A DNA stretch of 64,000 bases from Trichinella spiralis (Eukaryota; Nematoda; Enoplea; Trichinellida; Trichinellidae): NCBI GenBank assembly GCA_000181795.3, contig CM012955.1, positions 837,053-901,052 of the forward strand, given 5' to 3'. Below are positions 1 to 14,721 of this stretch, one piece after another. The position numbers and the translations under genes were made by a program. Position 1 is the stretch's first letter. Every line of letters starts with the position of its first letter. The notes under the pieces were generated by a model. It ran no database searches. It was not told the origin of the DNA and worked only from the letters and a program-made list of their open reading frames with translations.

Positions 1-1000
1 TTCGGTAGGTTTCCCAGCCGGAGTAATCCACCAATTGGAAGGAAACCATTTTCCGGGTAAACAATTTACCAGGGAAGGTATATTTTGAAATATGGGGCAA
101 TCCACAACCAACCATGATCGATTCTTAATGCCGGGTAGGTTCTATCCGGGCGGTTCGGAAATAAGATGCCGTAACATGGTTACGGTGGAAGCCAACGGAT
201 TCAGGAGGTGGGCCTGGAACTTGGCCTACCGGGAGACATAACTCGTAGTTACCAGCCGAGTCATCACCAATTGAAGCAACTATTTCTGGTTAACATATAC
301 TAGATTGTATATATGGATATGGGCAACCACATCAACATATCGATCTTATGCCGGTAAGTTCTATCCGGCGTTCAAAATAGATGCCGTACACGTTACGCAG
401 CAGCCAACGGATTCACGAGGTGGCGTGGAACTTGGCTTACCGGTGACATAATTCGGAGTTCCCAGGGGAGTCATCACCAATTGAAGAAACTATGTCTGGT
501 AAACATAGACAAGGTTGTATATATGGATATGGGCAATCACATCAACATATCGATCTTATGCCGGTAAGTTCTATCCGGCGTTCGGAACGGATACCGTACA
601 TGTTCCGCTGCAGCCAACAGATTCACGAGGTGGCGTGGAGCTTGGCTTACCGGTGACATAATTCGGAGTTCCCAGTGGAGTCATCACCAATTGAAGAAAC
701 TATTTCTGGTAAACATAGACAAGGTTGTATATATGGATATGGGCAACCACATCAACATATCGATCTTATGCCGGTAAGTTCTATCCGGTGTTCAAAATGG
801 ATGCCGTACACGTTACGCTGCAGCCAACGGATTCACGAGGTGGCTTGGAACTTGGCTTACCGGCGACATAATTCGGAGTTCCCAGTGGAGTCATCACCAA
901 TTGAGGCAACAATTTCCGGTATACATATACAGGGATGTATATTTGGATATAGGCAACTACATCAACATATCGATCTTATCGCATTAATTTTTACGTGGCA
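1..1000 (+). repeat. 210-bp tandem repeat, about 5 copies
   Basis: A tandem repeat with a period of exactly 210 bp. The phrase ATTCGGAGTTCCCAG recurs at 451, 661 and 871, with a diverged version at 241 and a heavily disturbed one at position 1. Since 210 is a multiple of three, one frame stays open through the last copies (675-1103) and reads as a 70-residue repeat; I do not treat this as a host gene. The last copy is partial: it departs from the consensus near 980 and runs directly into integrase-like sequence, so the unit probably arose from part of the retroelement. Copy 1 spans about 240 bases because of many extra single bases. Confidence 0.9.
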
Positions 1001-1425
1001 TGCGGAATATGAAGGTTGTCCTTTCCGCGATATCACAGTAACAATGGTAGCTCGAACATTCTTGTACAATTCGATCACACGTTTCGGCGTTCCAGCTAAG
1101 TGACCACCGATGGAGGCAAACACTTTGATTCAAACACATGAGCTACAGACAACAAGCTGCTGCTAGGCTGCCAACATATCCGCTCGTCCAAGTACCATCC
1201 ACAACCCAACGTCATTGTCGAGCGTTTCGAACAGCATCTTCAGCATTCATGTACGACTGCTTGGACGCTGTACTTGGTGTTCAGTAGACAACGGCACTGT
1301 CGTTGATATTGCTGCGCTCACTATTACGCACCCATGCGCTCAAGGAAGATCTAACTGTTCGTGAGAACAGTGCTATAGAGCCCACAGTACGCAATGTTAC
1401 CTATCCAGACTTGCTACAGTAATTC
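960..1425 (+). mobile_element. Decayed Ty3/Gypsy-type integrase fragment
   Basis: Three short stretches in different frames match, in order, the core and tail of Gypsy-type integrases: an RDIT...ARTFL segment followed by RFGVP (about 1024-1097), a YHPQPN...VERF segment (about 1193-1228), and an RTHALKEDL-like segment ending in a PDLL-like block (about 1318-1420). The frames are broken by stops and shifts, so the element is dead. No LTR, reverse transcriptase or RNase H was seen inside the window; the rest of the element may lie to the left. The family call rests on remembered motif order, not on a search. Confidence 0.65.
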
Positions 1426-3657
1426 TCTTCTCAATAAAACCATTATTCTTGTTTCGACTGGCCATAGTATGTAAATGTTTCCATACATTAACGTTGAATA
1501 AATGATTTCTGCTTCAAACAGTAATGCGCCACGCACAATGGTACACTTGGAGTCGATAGTCTCAACCGATGTGCTCGGACGGTCTTCCGCTTCTGTTCAC
1601 ACACATGGTGTGAGAGATACGCAATTTATTGCGACACAAACAATAAGCAAAACACAAATGCACACGCACATACAGACAAACAAACAAAATCATAGCAACC
1701 AACCAAGCGCACAACAACGTGTTCCCAATACCGTCTCATCCCTGATTTTCAGGCACAAACTGGTATACGGTACTTTTTATTGCTAAAATCATCATCTGAA
1801 ATTACACTTATATGTAATTAAAATGACTTTATTGGATGCGTGTTGCAATCTGAAATATGCTGAAACAAAGGACAGTCACAAACAAACAGCATAATGAAAT
1901 TTTAAAATGAGCATAAAAATACAAAATATACTTGAAAACATAACACTTTCAATTTATTATTTTTCTCATAGACTGATTTTAACCATCTTCATAAACTATT
2001 GCTGCGATTGAAATCTACATTGCTCTTAATGAATAAAATTAATGCGCATTATTAAATACTCTATTCAGTGATTCGAGAAACTTTTTAAGAACTGAATTTG
2101 AATAATTAAATTTCATTTTGGTTATTTAATACTTACTTTTCAAATGTCACAAGAACTCTACTATACCAAGGCCAGCATAACTGTACTGCAGATCAGTTAA
2201 CTCCAGTAGCAACTATCAGACTAAGAAATCTGATTCTAAGCTAACAAGCAGTAGTTAGCGAACATGATGAACTAAACCGGGAACAATGTTATGCCAATTA
2301 GAAAGTCTTTTTTGTATTAGTAGAATGACGAAAAATTTTATGAAGTACATGGATCAAGACAAGCATTATTAAAACGAATGAAGAATTTCTATGTTGATTG
2401 TTAAGATTAATAAGAGAAGGTTTTGTATTTGAAAAAAATTCCTTTCAATTTTCAAAATTTTGCATTCAAACATTTAAAATTCCCAACTTTTTCATTAAAA
2501 TATTTTATGTATTTTTTATGAACTTTCGTAAGCTGTGTTGCCAAACAGCCGCCCACATTTGACCACTAGTAGGCAATCAATCATTAGTCAGACTTTAAAT
2601 TATTCATTAAAGCAAATTTTATAAATAAATTGAACAAAAATTGCTTTTTGTTACTACTTTTGATATTCTGTTGTTGTTGTTGTTATTTTGAAATGAAAGC
2701 AATCAATAAATTTATTAATGAGAAGCGAACAATGATTATTCATTGCTTGGAATACGACAGCGAAAACTGGTTTGCTTCTTCTGCTTATTAACTAGTTAGC
2801 CTGCATTGAGTGTGCTAGTCTATATCTGCTGAACGATCGCTGCTCTTCAATTTCTGCAATTTTATTGTTTATTCAAACCGAGCGTACTTTTCGCAGAGTT
2901 GAAGAACAATTTGATAGATAAATCATGATTTTTGTCGATTTGCTTTATATAAATTGTTGTTTTCATATCTATCCACGATGCTTATAATGATAAACATCAA
3001 TTTAAAAAAATTATAATTCATTTGATCAGTTTCGCGTGTGTATCAGTTTAGATGAATCATATTCATGTCTTTTTTATTGTATTAAAAATATAAGAATGAA
3101 AGATATTTGTTTATGTTTTTATTTCCATAATTGACGTATCATAAAATGCAATAAGGAATCCGCCGCAAAATCTGTTTCTAATATCCGTCTGCTATATAAA
3201 TTGAGAGGGAGAGAGAGAGAAAGAGATAATTAATTTATAAAATAATGATCGAATATGCGATGTAGAAAGCACGCATCACCGAAACCTAAAAGCGCCAAAA
3301 GCCTATGACAGAGGTCGCAGGCGAGCACTAAATTGCACGCTGGCCCAATATGATAATAATTGTAATAATGTAAGCACTCATTTATAAAAAATGATTAAGC
3401 TGGTTTGTATCAACTGCGTAAGTAAGTATCAAATCATTTTTAACTGAATAATTGTGGGGTGTGTTAGCAAACGAGAAAATGAATACCATTAATTGTGAAG
3501 AACCAAAGCCGTCGTATGCTATTTAAAATTCGAAAACTCCAATAATGGCAGTAAAATGAATAATATGATAGGATGATGGTGATGGTGGTGGGTGAAAAAA
3601 AATGGGAATAAATGTATGCAAGCGGCTTGTATATAGCGTGGACATGAAAGACGAAAT
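1426..3657. other. Intergenic, no gene recognised
   Basis: AT-rich sequence between the retroelement fragment and the 3' end of actin. It contains a GA-rich microsatellite at 3203-3226. An open frame at 1502-1786 (+) has no recognisable domain and low-complexity composition, and I do not call it a gene. The part next to actin should hold its 3' UTR. Confidence 0.6.
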
Positions 3658-4934
<1,277 letters not shown>

Positions 4935-4975
4935 TCAAATCGCACAATGCAAATATGAAAAGTAGTAGTGTAAAA

Positions 4976-5001
4976 TAGAGATAGAGAGAGAGAGAGAGAG
5001 A
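4976..5001. repeat. GA microsatellite in actin 5' leader
   Basis: About 26 bases of nearly pure GA between the actin TATA box and its start codon, so probably in the 5' UTR or core promoter. It reads as a CT tract on the actin sense strand. Confidence 0.7.
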
Positions 5002-5070
5002 ATTTGAGAGAGCGGCTAGCAACTCAGCAAATGCCCGTGAAACTGGCTTCAACTGACAATTGGTGGCTAA

Positions 5071-5076
5071 TTTATA
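5071..5076 (-). promoter_or_regulatory. Probable actin TATA box
   Basis: On the minus strand the sequence reads GGGTATAAATTAG, a good TATA box, 158 bases upstream of the actin ATG. By the usual spacing, transcription would start near 5040, giving a 5' UTR of roughly 125 bases. The assignment is positional inference. Confidence 0.6.
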
Positions 5077-5082
5077 CCCAAC

Positions 5083-5344
5083 GCTAACTGGATGGCAATT
5101 CTAGGAATTCAACGTCCTTGCTAACGCAGCAGCTGTCCACACAGCCGCTTATTCTTGTTTTCTTCTGCTCGTTTTCCAGGAATTGCCCTGCGCTAACATG
5201 CCAGCGCACCGGCTAATATTAGCGCGCCTAGCGCCGGCGTCCATTGAACCGTATGACACTAATATTTTCAAAATGAACAGCTTGATCGCATCAGTGTAAC
5301 ACATGCTAACTACTTTTGCGTTCGGCAATTTTACACATGCTAAT
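5083..5344. promoter_or_regulatory. Clustered GCTAAC motifs upstream of actin
   Basis: The hexamer GCTAAC occurs at 5083-5088, 5120-5125, 5192-5197 and 5305-5310, with a GCTAAT variant at 5339. All are in the same orientation, and all lie just upstream of the actin TATA box in a locally GC-richer stretch. No known factor is assigned. They may be activator sites for a highly expressed gene. Confidence 0.35.
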
Positions 5345-5453
5345 AATAATAATAGCAGTTGTTGCTTCATAAACTTCAACATTTCCATAAGAACACTTTG
5401 CATGTTACAAACGCCGTATAATAAAAATTACTAATAGACACATAATTGTCATG

Positions 5454-5456
<3 letters not shown>

Positions 5457-5517
<61 letters not shown>
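5457..5517. repeat. TA dinucleotide microsatellite
   Basis: About 60 bases of uninterrupted TA, followed by a short CA run at about 5596-5614. Confidence 0.9.
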
Positions 5518-5521
<4 letters not shown>

Positions 5522-8237
5522 CATTTTTTTAAATTTGTTCTTTTATTTTTAACATTCAAATTTCTTTTCTTTTATAAGCATAAAGTGTACAAATAAACAC
5601 ACACACACACACACGTTTTTTATTTCAATTATGATTAAAAATTTATCATTTATAAATATTAAATCATTAATATTATGTTTCATATTTTCTCTTGTTACAT
5701 GTGTAATTGGTTAGATTTTTTAAATTACTTATTTAATCATATAATAACATTACCATTGCAAAGTTTAAAAATTCCCCTTTGTCTTGTATTCACGCATTTC
5801 AAGGTGTAAACAATTTTTTCGTTAAAATTAAAAATTCTTATTTACAAAATTAATTCCATTTCTGAATTGTTAATGGGACTTGATCATAATTTGCGATGCA
5901 TTGAATTGAAGCATTGAATAAATAAAATAAATTGCAATTGAACAAATAAAAGTTCAGCCACTGAATGTAGTTCAGTTACTTGACTATCATTTTTTGCATG
6001 TGCAAAAAATCTGAAGAGTATCATTTGAAAAAATTTTCAAAATTTGTGTAAAGGATTTTTTAATCGATAAAAACTAATGTATTTGCATGTCTATTAAAAA
6101 GAAAGTGTATGAAAGGTATGAGAAAGCAGTGGAACGCTACATTTCAAAGCGTCAATCAAGCGTGTCGAACTTTGCGCAGCTAGTAGCAATACGAAACGTT
6201 TGTTGCAATTTTCGTACGTAGACGCTACTAAACACTTTCGACGACGAGAGAGTTAACATATGGCAAAACACAGCGTATATTTATAATTGGATCTCTTGAA
6301 TACTACTAATAAATACTTCTGAAGCATGCTAACTTCTCGGCATGCGGCATGTATGATTGAAACTAAGAAATCATTGAAGACAATACAACTCAAGCGTCAG
6401 CTTATTTTTCGAATCATATGCATAATAAATAATAAATAGTGTTCAACTTATGAACAGATTGTTATTCACTTTTATGCTAGCTAAACTTGTCAAAAGTTAG
6501 CATTATGCAAAATATGCAACATGTGACCATTGAATCGCCTACTTTTATCAAAATAGCAACTGCAACCGATTCATCCACACCCACGCACTGATACAAATCA
6601 GTGAACAATTGATTTCGTATGTGTTTGTTGAATCTTTATCAAATATTGCAAATTTTCTTTCAGTAAACTTTCCTTGAAAATGCTACAGTATTTTCAATTC
6701 AATTCAATTCAACTGCCTCGCAAAAATTATTACCAATAAATTATTTTTGAAAAGCACAATTGAAAATCATTATTTAAAAATTAAATCCCATTTCTTTTAA
6801 TATAATAACAATTTGAAGCATGCAATCTGCTTGTTCAAGTATTTTAAAAGTAGTAAAATAAAGATAAAACAAAAAAAATATGCATCATAAAATGATGGTA
6901 ATAATAGTAATAAAATTTAAGTGTTTAATTTCACAATTTACAATACTTCTTATTTCACTCAGTTCAACGTTTAAATTGGAATATTTCGATAAACAATTTC
7001 AAACTTAAAATGAGTATCAAATAATTTAATACTGATCGTCGGTTCGAAGCAAACCAGAGAAAAACAATTCCCCATCTGAATAATAAAGCTTTTCACTTTG
7101 ATAAAAGCAAATATTGCACTCCCAGTAAACACTACTAAAGTATGAAATTCAAATTTGACATTATTTGCATAAAACTTGTACCTAATTGACCACCTTGTAA
7201 ATACAGTCTGTAGAACATTCTAGCTGTTAAACTGGAAAGCTAAAGTGTAGTCACAAATTAATCAGTGCTCTCAAAAGTACTTGATGTTGTTTTCAGCTTC
7301 AGTAGAAGCTCGAAATTCAAAATTTGTATATCTCGAATTATGACCGATGTCCATTATTTCAATTAATAAAATTGTTTCGCAATCCATTTCACTGCATAAA
7401 ATATTATATAACTGCGGCTTTTTCTAAAGTAAATATTTCACTCACTCAACACATTGTAGTGGTGCTTTAGTGAAGTTTTAAGTTAGAGAGATTATGATTT
7501 GTTAACCCAACATTCATTGTGACATACTAATTTCCAGCTAACAAGTTACTGCAAATGAATCGTATTGCATTAAATTCTAATTTCTTAGAAGACTAAAGAT
7601 GATCCGTGCCAGTGATGTAAAAATAATCATAACAGAATAACATTAATACCTACCTAAACGTTTTCATGAATAGAACAAAACATGACCAACTAATGTGTAG
7701 ATTGAATATAGTTCTTTTTGGTTAACGCGAAACATTGCTTCCTGTCCGAGCTATCAATTACTAAATTGACTTATTGAGTTACTAGTGAACTTTAGTGTCA
7801 AAAAACAACTTTCAAAATTTAACCTATAAAACTTTTCATCTTCTTCAATTTGAACTCATCAAAAAATTATTCTTCGTTTGATATTTCTGTACACTAGCAG
7901 ACTCTTTGCCTCTCCTAAACAAAAAAAACACCTCTTTTCTTTAAAAATTCAGCCAAAAATTCATACTGTAAAAAAATGCCGCTAATGGTTTCCCTTTTGC
8001 ATAATGCGAATATGTTCAATTTCACATTTTTCAAATATGCAATCTTTCTTCTACCAGTTTACTGCAGCTCATGTTTACACGTATAAAGCTGAAATTATTA
8101 TCGCCGTTTAGCAAACAAAAACATAACAAACATGAATCAAACACCGTTTCCAAGTGCCAAAAAAATTAAAATTAAAATGGCACCATCAGCATTACGTGCA
8201 AAGCAAATACGCAGCAGAAAACACCGCCCTTGCATTA
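5518..8237. other. Intergenic, no gene recognised
   Basis: AT-rich sequence between the actin promoter region and the 3' end of sec63. Apart from microsatellites I see no coding exon, RNA gene or mobile element. The last 100 or so bases before 8238 should be the sec63 3' UTR. Confidence 0.6.
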
Positions 8238-11200
8238 TTAACTCGACTCTTCTTCGTCCTCGTATTCGGTGAATTCAGACTCGTCCAACTGTTCTTCGTC
8301 TGTTTTCTCTTCTGAAAAATCCCACTGTGGATGTGTGAGAATTTCACAAGCTTCGTGCACTTTGAACTTAAAAAAATTATTATTTTTTAATACTATTAAT
8401 CACAGAATTCACCGACTAGACAATCCGCTTACTTTCACATCTTTGAACTGACAGAAATCTACGTACGAGTCTGAACGCAGACACACTTGATAAACATACT
8501 GGCCCGGCTTAATTGGAGCCGGAAATTTGATCTCTATCTATAAAAAAAGAAAGGCATGTATGCAGTTTTGCTGAAAAATAATACGAAAAACGTGAAAACA
8601 AACCTCCTCTTCATTGACTAAAGTGGTGACGTGAATCGGAGGAGCAACGAGGAGACGCCTTTTACGATCGCAAACAAATATCCACCACCATTCATATTTC
8701 TCATCACAAAAATACGGACAATGCACTGGATGTGTGACGTTCGACTTTGTTTCCAAAATTGCCCTCTCCTTTTTCAGATCCGGATCGTTGAGTAGATATT
8801 CTTCGTCTTCACTACCATCACCACTGTCCTGTTGTACACAAATTATTGAAATATTACATAATTTTTTGTCTTGAAAATTCTAATCAAACACATCAATCAA
8901 AACATCTCCTCCCCTTGTAATATTCAGCGAAACTAATATCTTAAACTGGAATATATATACGCACGAATTATTTATTATAACTTCGCAATACGTTCGAAAA
9001 ATTCGACCATCAAAACACAAACACCTCTTTTTATGATCACATGGTGAATATTTAAATAACAATTATAAGCTATACCAATTACAAGCACGTCGAATTGGTG
9101 CATTATATGCTTGAAGCAATACTACTATTTATTAAAATGTTAACCTGATATCATCATATAATTGAAAAAGAAAATTAACAATCTACTTGAAAAATTGATT
9201 CGAAATGAGGAAAAATATTAAGAAATTTTCAATCTTTCTGAAGCGCTTGTTTAAAGAGAAAAAATTAACACAAATATGATCTATAAAAAATTTGTTACTT
9301 TAGCATTATCCGGTTTGTTCATCGAATCATCACTGTCGTTTCCAGAGCCTTCTACATCCAAATCAGCCTCATCTTGTTGTTTCTCCTACGAACAACATTA
9401 TGAAAAACCAAATCTTCTCCTCCAATAAAATTAATACCAATATTACAGGGACAATTTTAGCTGGTTCAGCAGTCTTTGGCAAAGGCTTTTTGATAGCTGG
9501 CTTCCGTTTGTTATTATTGGCGCATTTGGGCACATATTTCTTCTTCTTCTTTTTCACCTTTTCCCAAACTTTCCGCTTGGCCGTCGCCTCTTTTCCATCT
9601 ACCAACGAACCGTTATCTTGTACAGAACTGTATCCATTTGAATCTTTTTCTGGCTGGAACCACGAAAACATTAACACACATTAGCACAAAGCATTAAACA
9701 AAAGAAACCAATAAATGAAAATGATCACATTTACATTTGAGGCACCCTCAGAATCTGTAGCAACGGAAACAGCCGACGACAGTTCTGCCGATTTCCACTG
9801 CTGCAGCGTTGCCCGCTTGCCATGGTTGGTAGGCACATCCAACAATGGAGTTCTGCAAAGCTTCACAACACAAGTCACTAATGCACCGGCGGTAATTGTG
9901 TCCTTGTCATCATCGTCACGCACTGAAATAATAAAAATTAAATCAAAAAGAACAAACCAAATAATTTCAACACTCGAAATATCAATCAAAATGTTCCCAT
10001 GCCAATGTATTCACAGTTGCAAAATTTTCTCTCATTCATAGTTTCGTTTCAAAATTTAAAAATGATTATAAAACAACCATTTAATGATGACAGAAAAAAA
10101 TAATAAATAAATTATGTACAGATTTATTCATTCACATATATATGTATTTAATTCATTTCATGTGAATAACTAAAAAGAACATGTTCACTGTTTAAGATAG
10201 GCAATGCTCTCTCTTTTTATTCACTAATTACAAAAACTATAATAAAAAGTTGCTGAAAGAGAAACATTCGTCAGAAAATATGAGCAACATTTTAAAATAC
10301 TTTCTGATAATGTTCACTTACCCACAAATTGGACGTTCATGTCAATGTTCGGCATGTTGCCAAGTACGGAGAGAACATCCTGATACTGGCGATCTGACAG
10401 TGCTTTCAACAAGTTTCTCCTTTCCACATCTGGCAGAGCAGCTAGATCAGCACAATTTCTCACGTTTCGCTGAAAAAAAATTTAAAACATATTTTTCATT
10501 TCAAATTGAAATTGCAAAAATGGTCATAATTTACACATTAGCAAACAATTTTACCTTCTTCGTAACGATGCTTCGGATAATTTCGTCCGAAAAATGAGGC
10601 AGTTGCATCAGCGGATGTTTGCTTTCCATCATCGCTTGGATGAACATTGGTCCCAGTTTCATCGTGTTGTCCAAACTTTCCAATGTTGGCATTCTGGATA
10701 CTAAAAACACAAATGCAGTGCAAAGTGATTGTTTTAAAACGAACTGCCTTAAAATAAAATTTTACTTCGGCCCATCAACGCCAAATTAACTAAATGCGCA
10801 TGCACTTTTATCATTTCCTGAATAAGCAAAATGGACTTTTTTGCTATGTAATTCGCATCTAAAATACCCAAATCAGACGCGGATCAAAAGATGATAAACC
10901 AAATCCTAACCCTGACGAAGGGTTTTCGGTGGAAGGGGTATTCGCTTCAGCTGGGCATAGATCAACGCTCTCGCTTTGACACTGTATGGAAAACAGAATG
11001 GTCGCTCTTTCTTCGTTTCGCCAAGATTTGGTAGAAGTTTTATCAGCTTAAATTTACAAAATAACCAGATAATTGAAATAAAACTTAATTTTGCTTATAA
11101 AATTCAAAGTTTTTCCCGTACATTTGGAACTTCCACATCGTCGCTGGGTCTTTCGATGATTTCACTGTTGCACACTTTGAAAAATTCATAAGAACCGGAC

Positions 11201-13391
11201 AAAATAGTCAACAGACCTGAATAATTACATTCTCCCATTAAACAATTGTAATTACTTTTCAAATCAAACGCACGTTTCGGAACAAGATTTGGTGTTTTGT
11301 GAAGCATGTACTTGTACATCTGCCTAGTATCCAGTAAAACACAATCGGCACTGTATTTAATGGATCGGAACCACCAAGACCCCTGCAAATGAATCGCAAT
11401 TGATTGAAATTTCACTTCAAATGTACACTTTGCATACCACCACCACTGGAAGCACAATCATAAACAAAAGAGCATAAATGCCAAGAACCCAAATGGCATA
11501 TTCTTTGCTGATCAACCATGACGGAAGGGCTATACCAAAACGTAGCGCTGAAACAACAGAAATTGACATATACGCAATTTTAATCTTTTGATAACTCAAA
11601 AATACCTCCAGGTCCATCAGGATTACCATATTCTTCGTAATTTCGTCTAGTATCTTCATCGGTCAATCTAAAGTGAAAGTAAAAACATACAAAATCACAT
11701 CACTAAACAAAATATTATCAGCGTATGAAAACAAAAAATTTTCTGAAATATCAAACAAAGTTGAGATCATTAAAAAAAATTTACATAAAAAATCATTACA
11801 ATAAACTTAAAAATTCAATTTTTACATTTTAAATATTCCTTCTATATGTTAATTTGAATAATTAAAATTTAAGATGCGTCAACATTTCTGAAACATGCAC
11901 GTCACAATTCTACTGCTGTTCAAAAAAAATAAACTGCATGCAAAGCAAAAAATAAAATGTCTATCATTATAAAATTAACTTATTTAGAGTAATACTATAA
12001 AAACTCATTTCCCTGTAAACATGGCCTCAAAATTACATTACACAAAAATAAATCTCTAGCTTCATCTAAAAATTGCAGTAATAAGACGCAACTAAACAGA
12101 ACTATTGTAACAGTTGCCATACTGTAAATACTGCTTTCCCACTTTCCGCATTTAAAATTTTTATCGTTGCTTTTAGTACTGCAAATAAACTTGTCCAAGT
12201 GTTCAAAAATTGAGAAGCATCCAAGTCAACTGTCAAAAATGTTGAATACTGTAAACCAATAAACGTCACCCATTAATGAATTACACTTCGATAATTTTAC
12301 CTTAACGTTCTGCACCGAATGCAAAATTAACTTTTTAAAACAAAGTCCCATTTCATGTAATTATGCTATTACACTCTTTTCACCACTGCTCTTCTTGATG
12401 GAAAGTTATACATATTAATAAAAGTATCAAAGTATAAAATATTTTTCAAACCTATTTAAAAATGCAATAAACGCGTAAAACAAACACATTAAGTAAATAT
12501 GTAAATATATTCAAAAATTAAAAATTGAATACATATGAATAAAAAATTAATAGTATGAAATATCTGTATTATAAAGTAAGATGTTGAAAAACCAATTAAT
12601 AAACTATAACAGTTACCAAAAAATTAAGCAAGATCAGCAAAGTCCTAAACGCAACCCAAAAATAAAAAGCAAAAATAACTAAAAATGGATAAAGTAAAAC
12701 AAAAATTCATCAAACTGCATTCAGCCTAACATTCAAAAAGCTACCAAAAAAATAGATAAAAAAAATAAAACATTACGCTTGATATGCTTTCGCAATTGCC
12801 ACAAAAACTTTTGAATCTCCCCCTCTGTCAGGATGATGTTCCATACTTAATTTTCGGTACTGCTTCTTGATTTCTGCAAGAGTTGCGCTCTAAAAAAGTG
12901 CAAATAAAACCGATATTCAATAAATAGACAAAATAATCAAATACAGAATCCAGGTTTAATATGGCATAAGGGTCATATTCAGCGCCTTCAATTTCAATAT
13001 TCACAGCTTTGTATATGATGCAGATTAATCCTACCCATCCGACAAGCAAATGACCCTTTCTAAAAAACAAAAATTGCAAAACTTTCTAATTTAAGGAAGT
13101 TAGAAATGGCATTACATGATTTTTCTCTTCAAATTTTTGTATGGTTCTTTTGAGCGACGTGCAGCTTCCTTTTGAATGCATGGTTCACATCTACACCTCT
13201 TCACATCAGAATTACGCTCTGAAACAGAGTTATGACGCATAAATAATATTCAAACAATAATAAGTACCTCGTTCTTTCTCTCGTGGCCAAAAATAATATG
13301 TTAAAGGCAAAAGTACAAACGCATAAAATGAAGCCAAAAAGTAGTAAAATGTACTACCACGTTCATCGTATTCAAATTGCTGCCCAGGCAT
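8238..13391 (-). CDS. sec63: SEC63 ER translocation J-protein, 783 aa, 17 exons
   Basis: ER-membrane DnaJ protein that recruits BiP to the Sec61/Sec62 translocon. Exons: 13391-13268, 13218-13116, 13059-12945, 12889-12777, 11667-11606, 11547-11438, 11382-11122, 11046-10911, 10858-10766, 10700-10555, 10469-10322, 9922-9735, 9653-9447, 9385-9299, 8828-8604, 8537-8433 and 8366-8238. All phases agree, giving 783 aa (human is 760). Order: membrane segment about 12-35; second about 78-95; lumenal J domain about 103-165 with HPD at 133-135 (HHPDRGGD); third membrane segment about 185-207 before GSWWFRSIKYS; Brl/Sec63 region; Lys-rich and acidic linker (KVKKKKKKYVP); EWWWIFVCDRK block; and the acidic tail EYEDEEESS. 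The 0.5-1.1 kb introns between exons 4 and 5 and between 11 and 12 are unusual beside the many of 50-200 bp. An acceptor-like TTTTAG lies one base before the ATG. Confidence 0.96.
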
Positions 13392-14721
13392 GCTAAAATT
13401 AAAACATGAACATTAAAATGAAATATTACACTAACAAAAATACATTAGGTATGCCCGACACAAGGAAAAACTAGCTCATATTTTCATCAAAACAAATAAC
13501 TGACAACTAATTATAACAATATGTATAAGTAATAATTTTATTTTTTGAAATTTAAATATTATAAAAACAAACGATAAAATAAATAGATGCAGAACATTTC
13601 AATATTTAATTAATGACAAGTTACAACATTTACAAAACTATTAAATTGTTGTCAATGTAAGAATGGGCAGACCGTAATAAAAATCAGGTACAATTTGGAA
13701 ATAAAAGTTATGTTCAGAAAATTAAAAAAATATTTAAATAAAATATATTTAATATTATAAATAAAAATTAAAACAGCTAATTTTATCGTTAAGAATTATG
13801 CCATTTTCATTTTATTTTTGTTATTCATGACAACTATAACTGCTTTTTATTGTAGTAGTTTTACAACTTATACATATTCTTTAAAAATATGTTTACTATA
13901 AAAAACCAATTATTTTATTTAGTATGTTTTTTATAAATTACATTTATTTAATAAAACGATTTTTTTCAAAGTAGCTCTGTATTTTTGGTACTGTAATGTA
14001 GGAGCATGAACATAAATAACTCATAAGCTACTATTTAATAAATTTGTTCAAGATAATTAATTTATATTTTATAGCTTTTTATTTATATTGCGCCTATTAA
14101 TTTTATTAAAAAACGCCTTTAAATGTAAAAACACAAATGGAAGTACATGCCAGTATTGTTATAAATTAAAACAAATACGGAAATTAAAACTATGTTCTAA
14201 TAACATTATTAGAAAAAATAAGAAAAATTTACGATTTTATTTAAAGTAAAAATTAAGTTTGTTTTATAAAGATCGTGTATTTAATTATATTAATGTATAT
14301 TTACATTAAAAATGCTTTAAGAAACAATATTTTTATTTTGTTCAATATATTTTTTAATTTACACAGCAGTACATGGCAAAACTACATGAACTGCTTGAAC
14401 TTGATTTTACTTTACTGTACTTTTTAAAATCACTCCTTATTACTTGCTTGATGAATTATGATTTTAGATTACCAGCTGTTGTATTCAAAATTTGAATACT
14501 ACATATCTTTTTTAATCAATTTTTAAAAAATGTAATTATACATTGATAAGAATGATCCAGATTTGACATGCTGCATTTCAGAAGCCCGAATAAATGTTTA
14601 CTCTACTCTAATAACTTATAATATCTAACACAGCGAGCACATATAAAATATAAAAAGTCAAATCCATATAAAAAATCAAATTCATATATTGTAACTAAAC
14701 AAAGTTACTTCTTCCATGTTG
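13392..14721. other. Intergenic, very AT-rich
   Basis: Very AT-rich sequence between the divided ends of sec63 (5' end) and the NIPP1-like gene (3' end). No exon, RNA gene or element recognised. It presumably contains the sec63 promoter. Confidence 0.6.

Noticed and set aside
1-1000. CRISPR array
   Set aside because: The repeat is contiguous with a 210-bp period and no spacers, in a eukaryotic, intron-rich context.
1502-1786. 94-codon open frame downstream of the retroelement fragment
   Set aside because: Composition is rich in His, Thr, Gln and Asn with simple-sequence tracts, there is no domain, and no splice partners were found.
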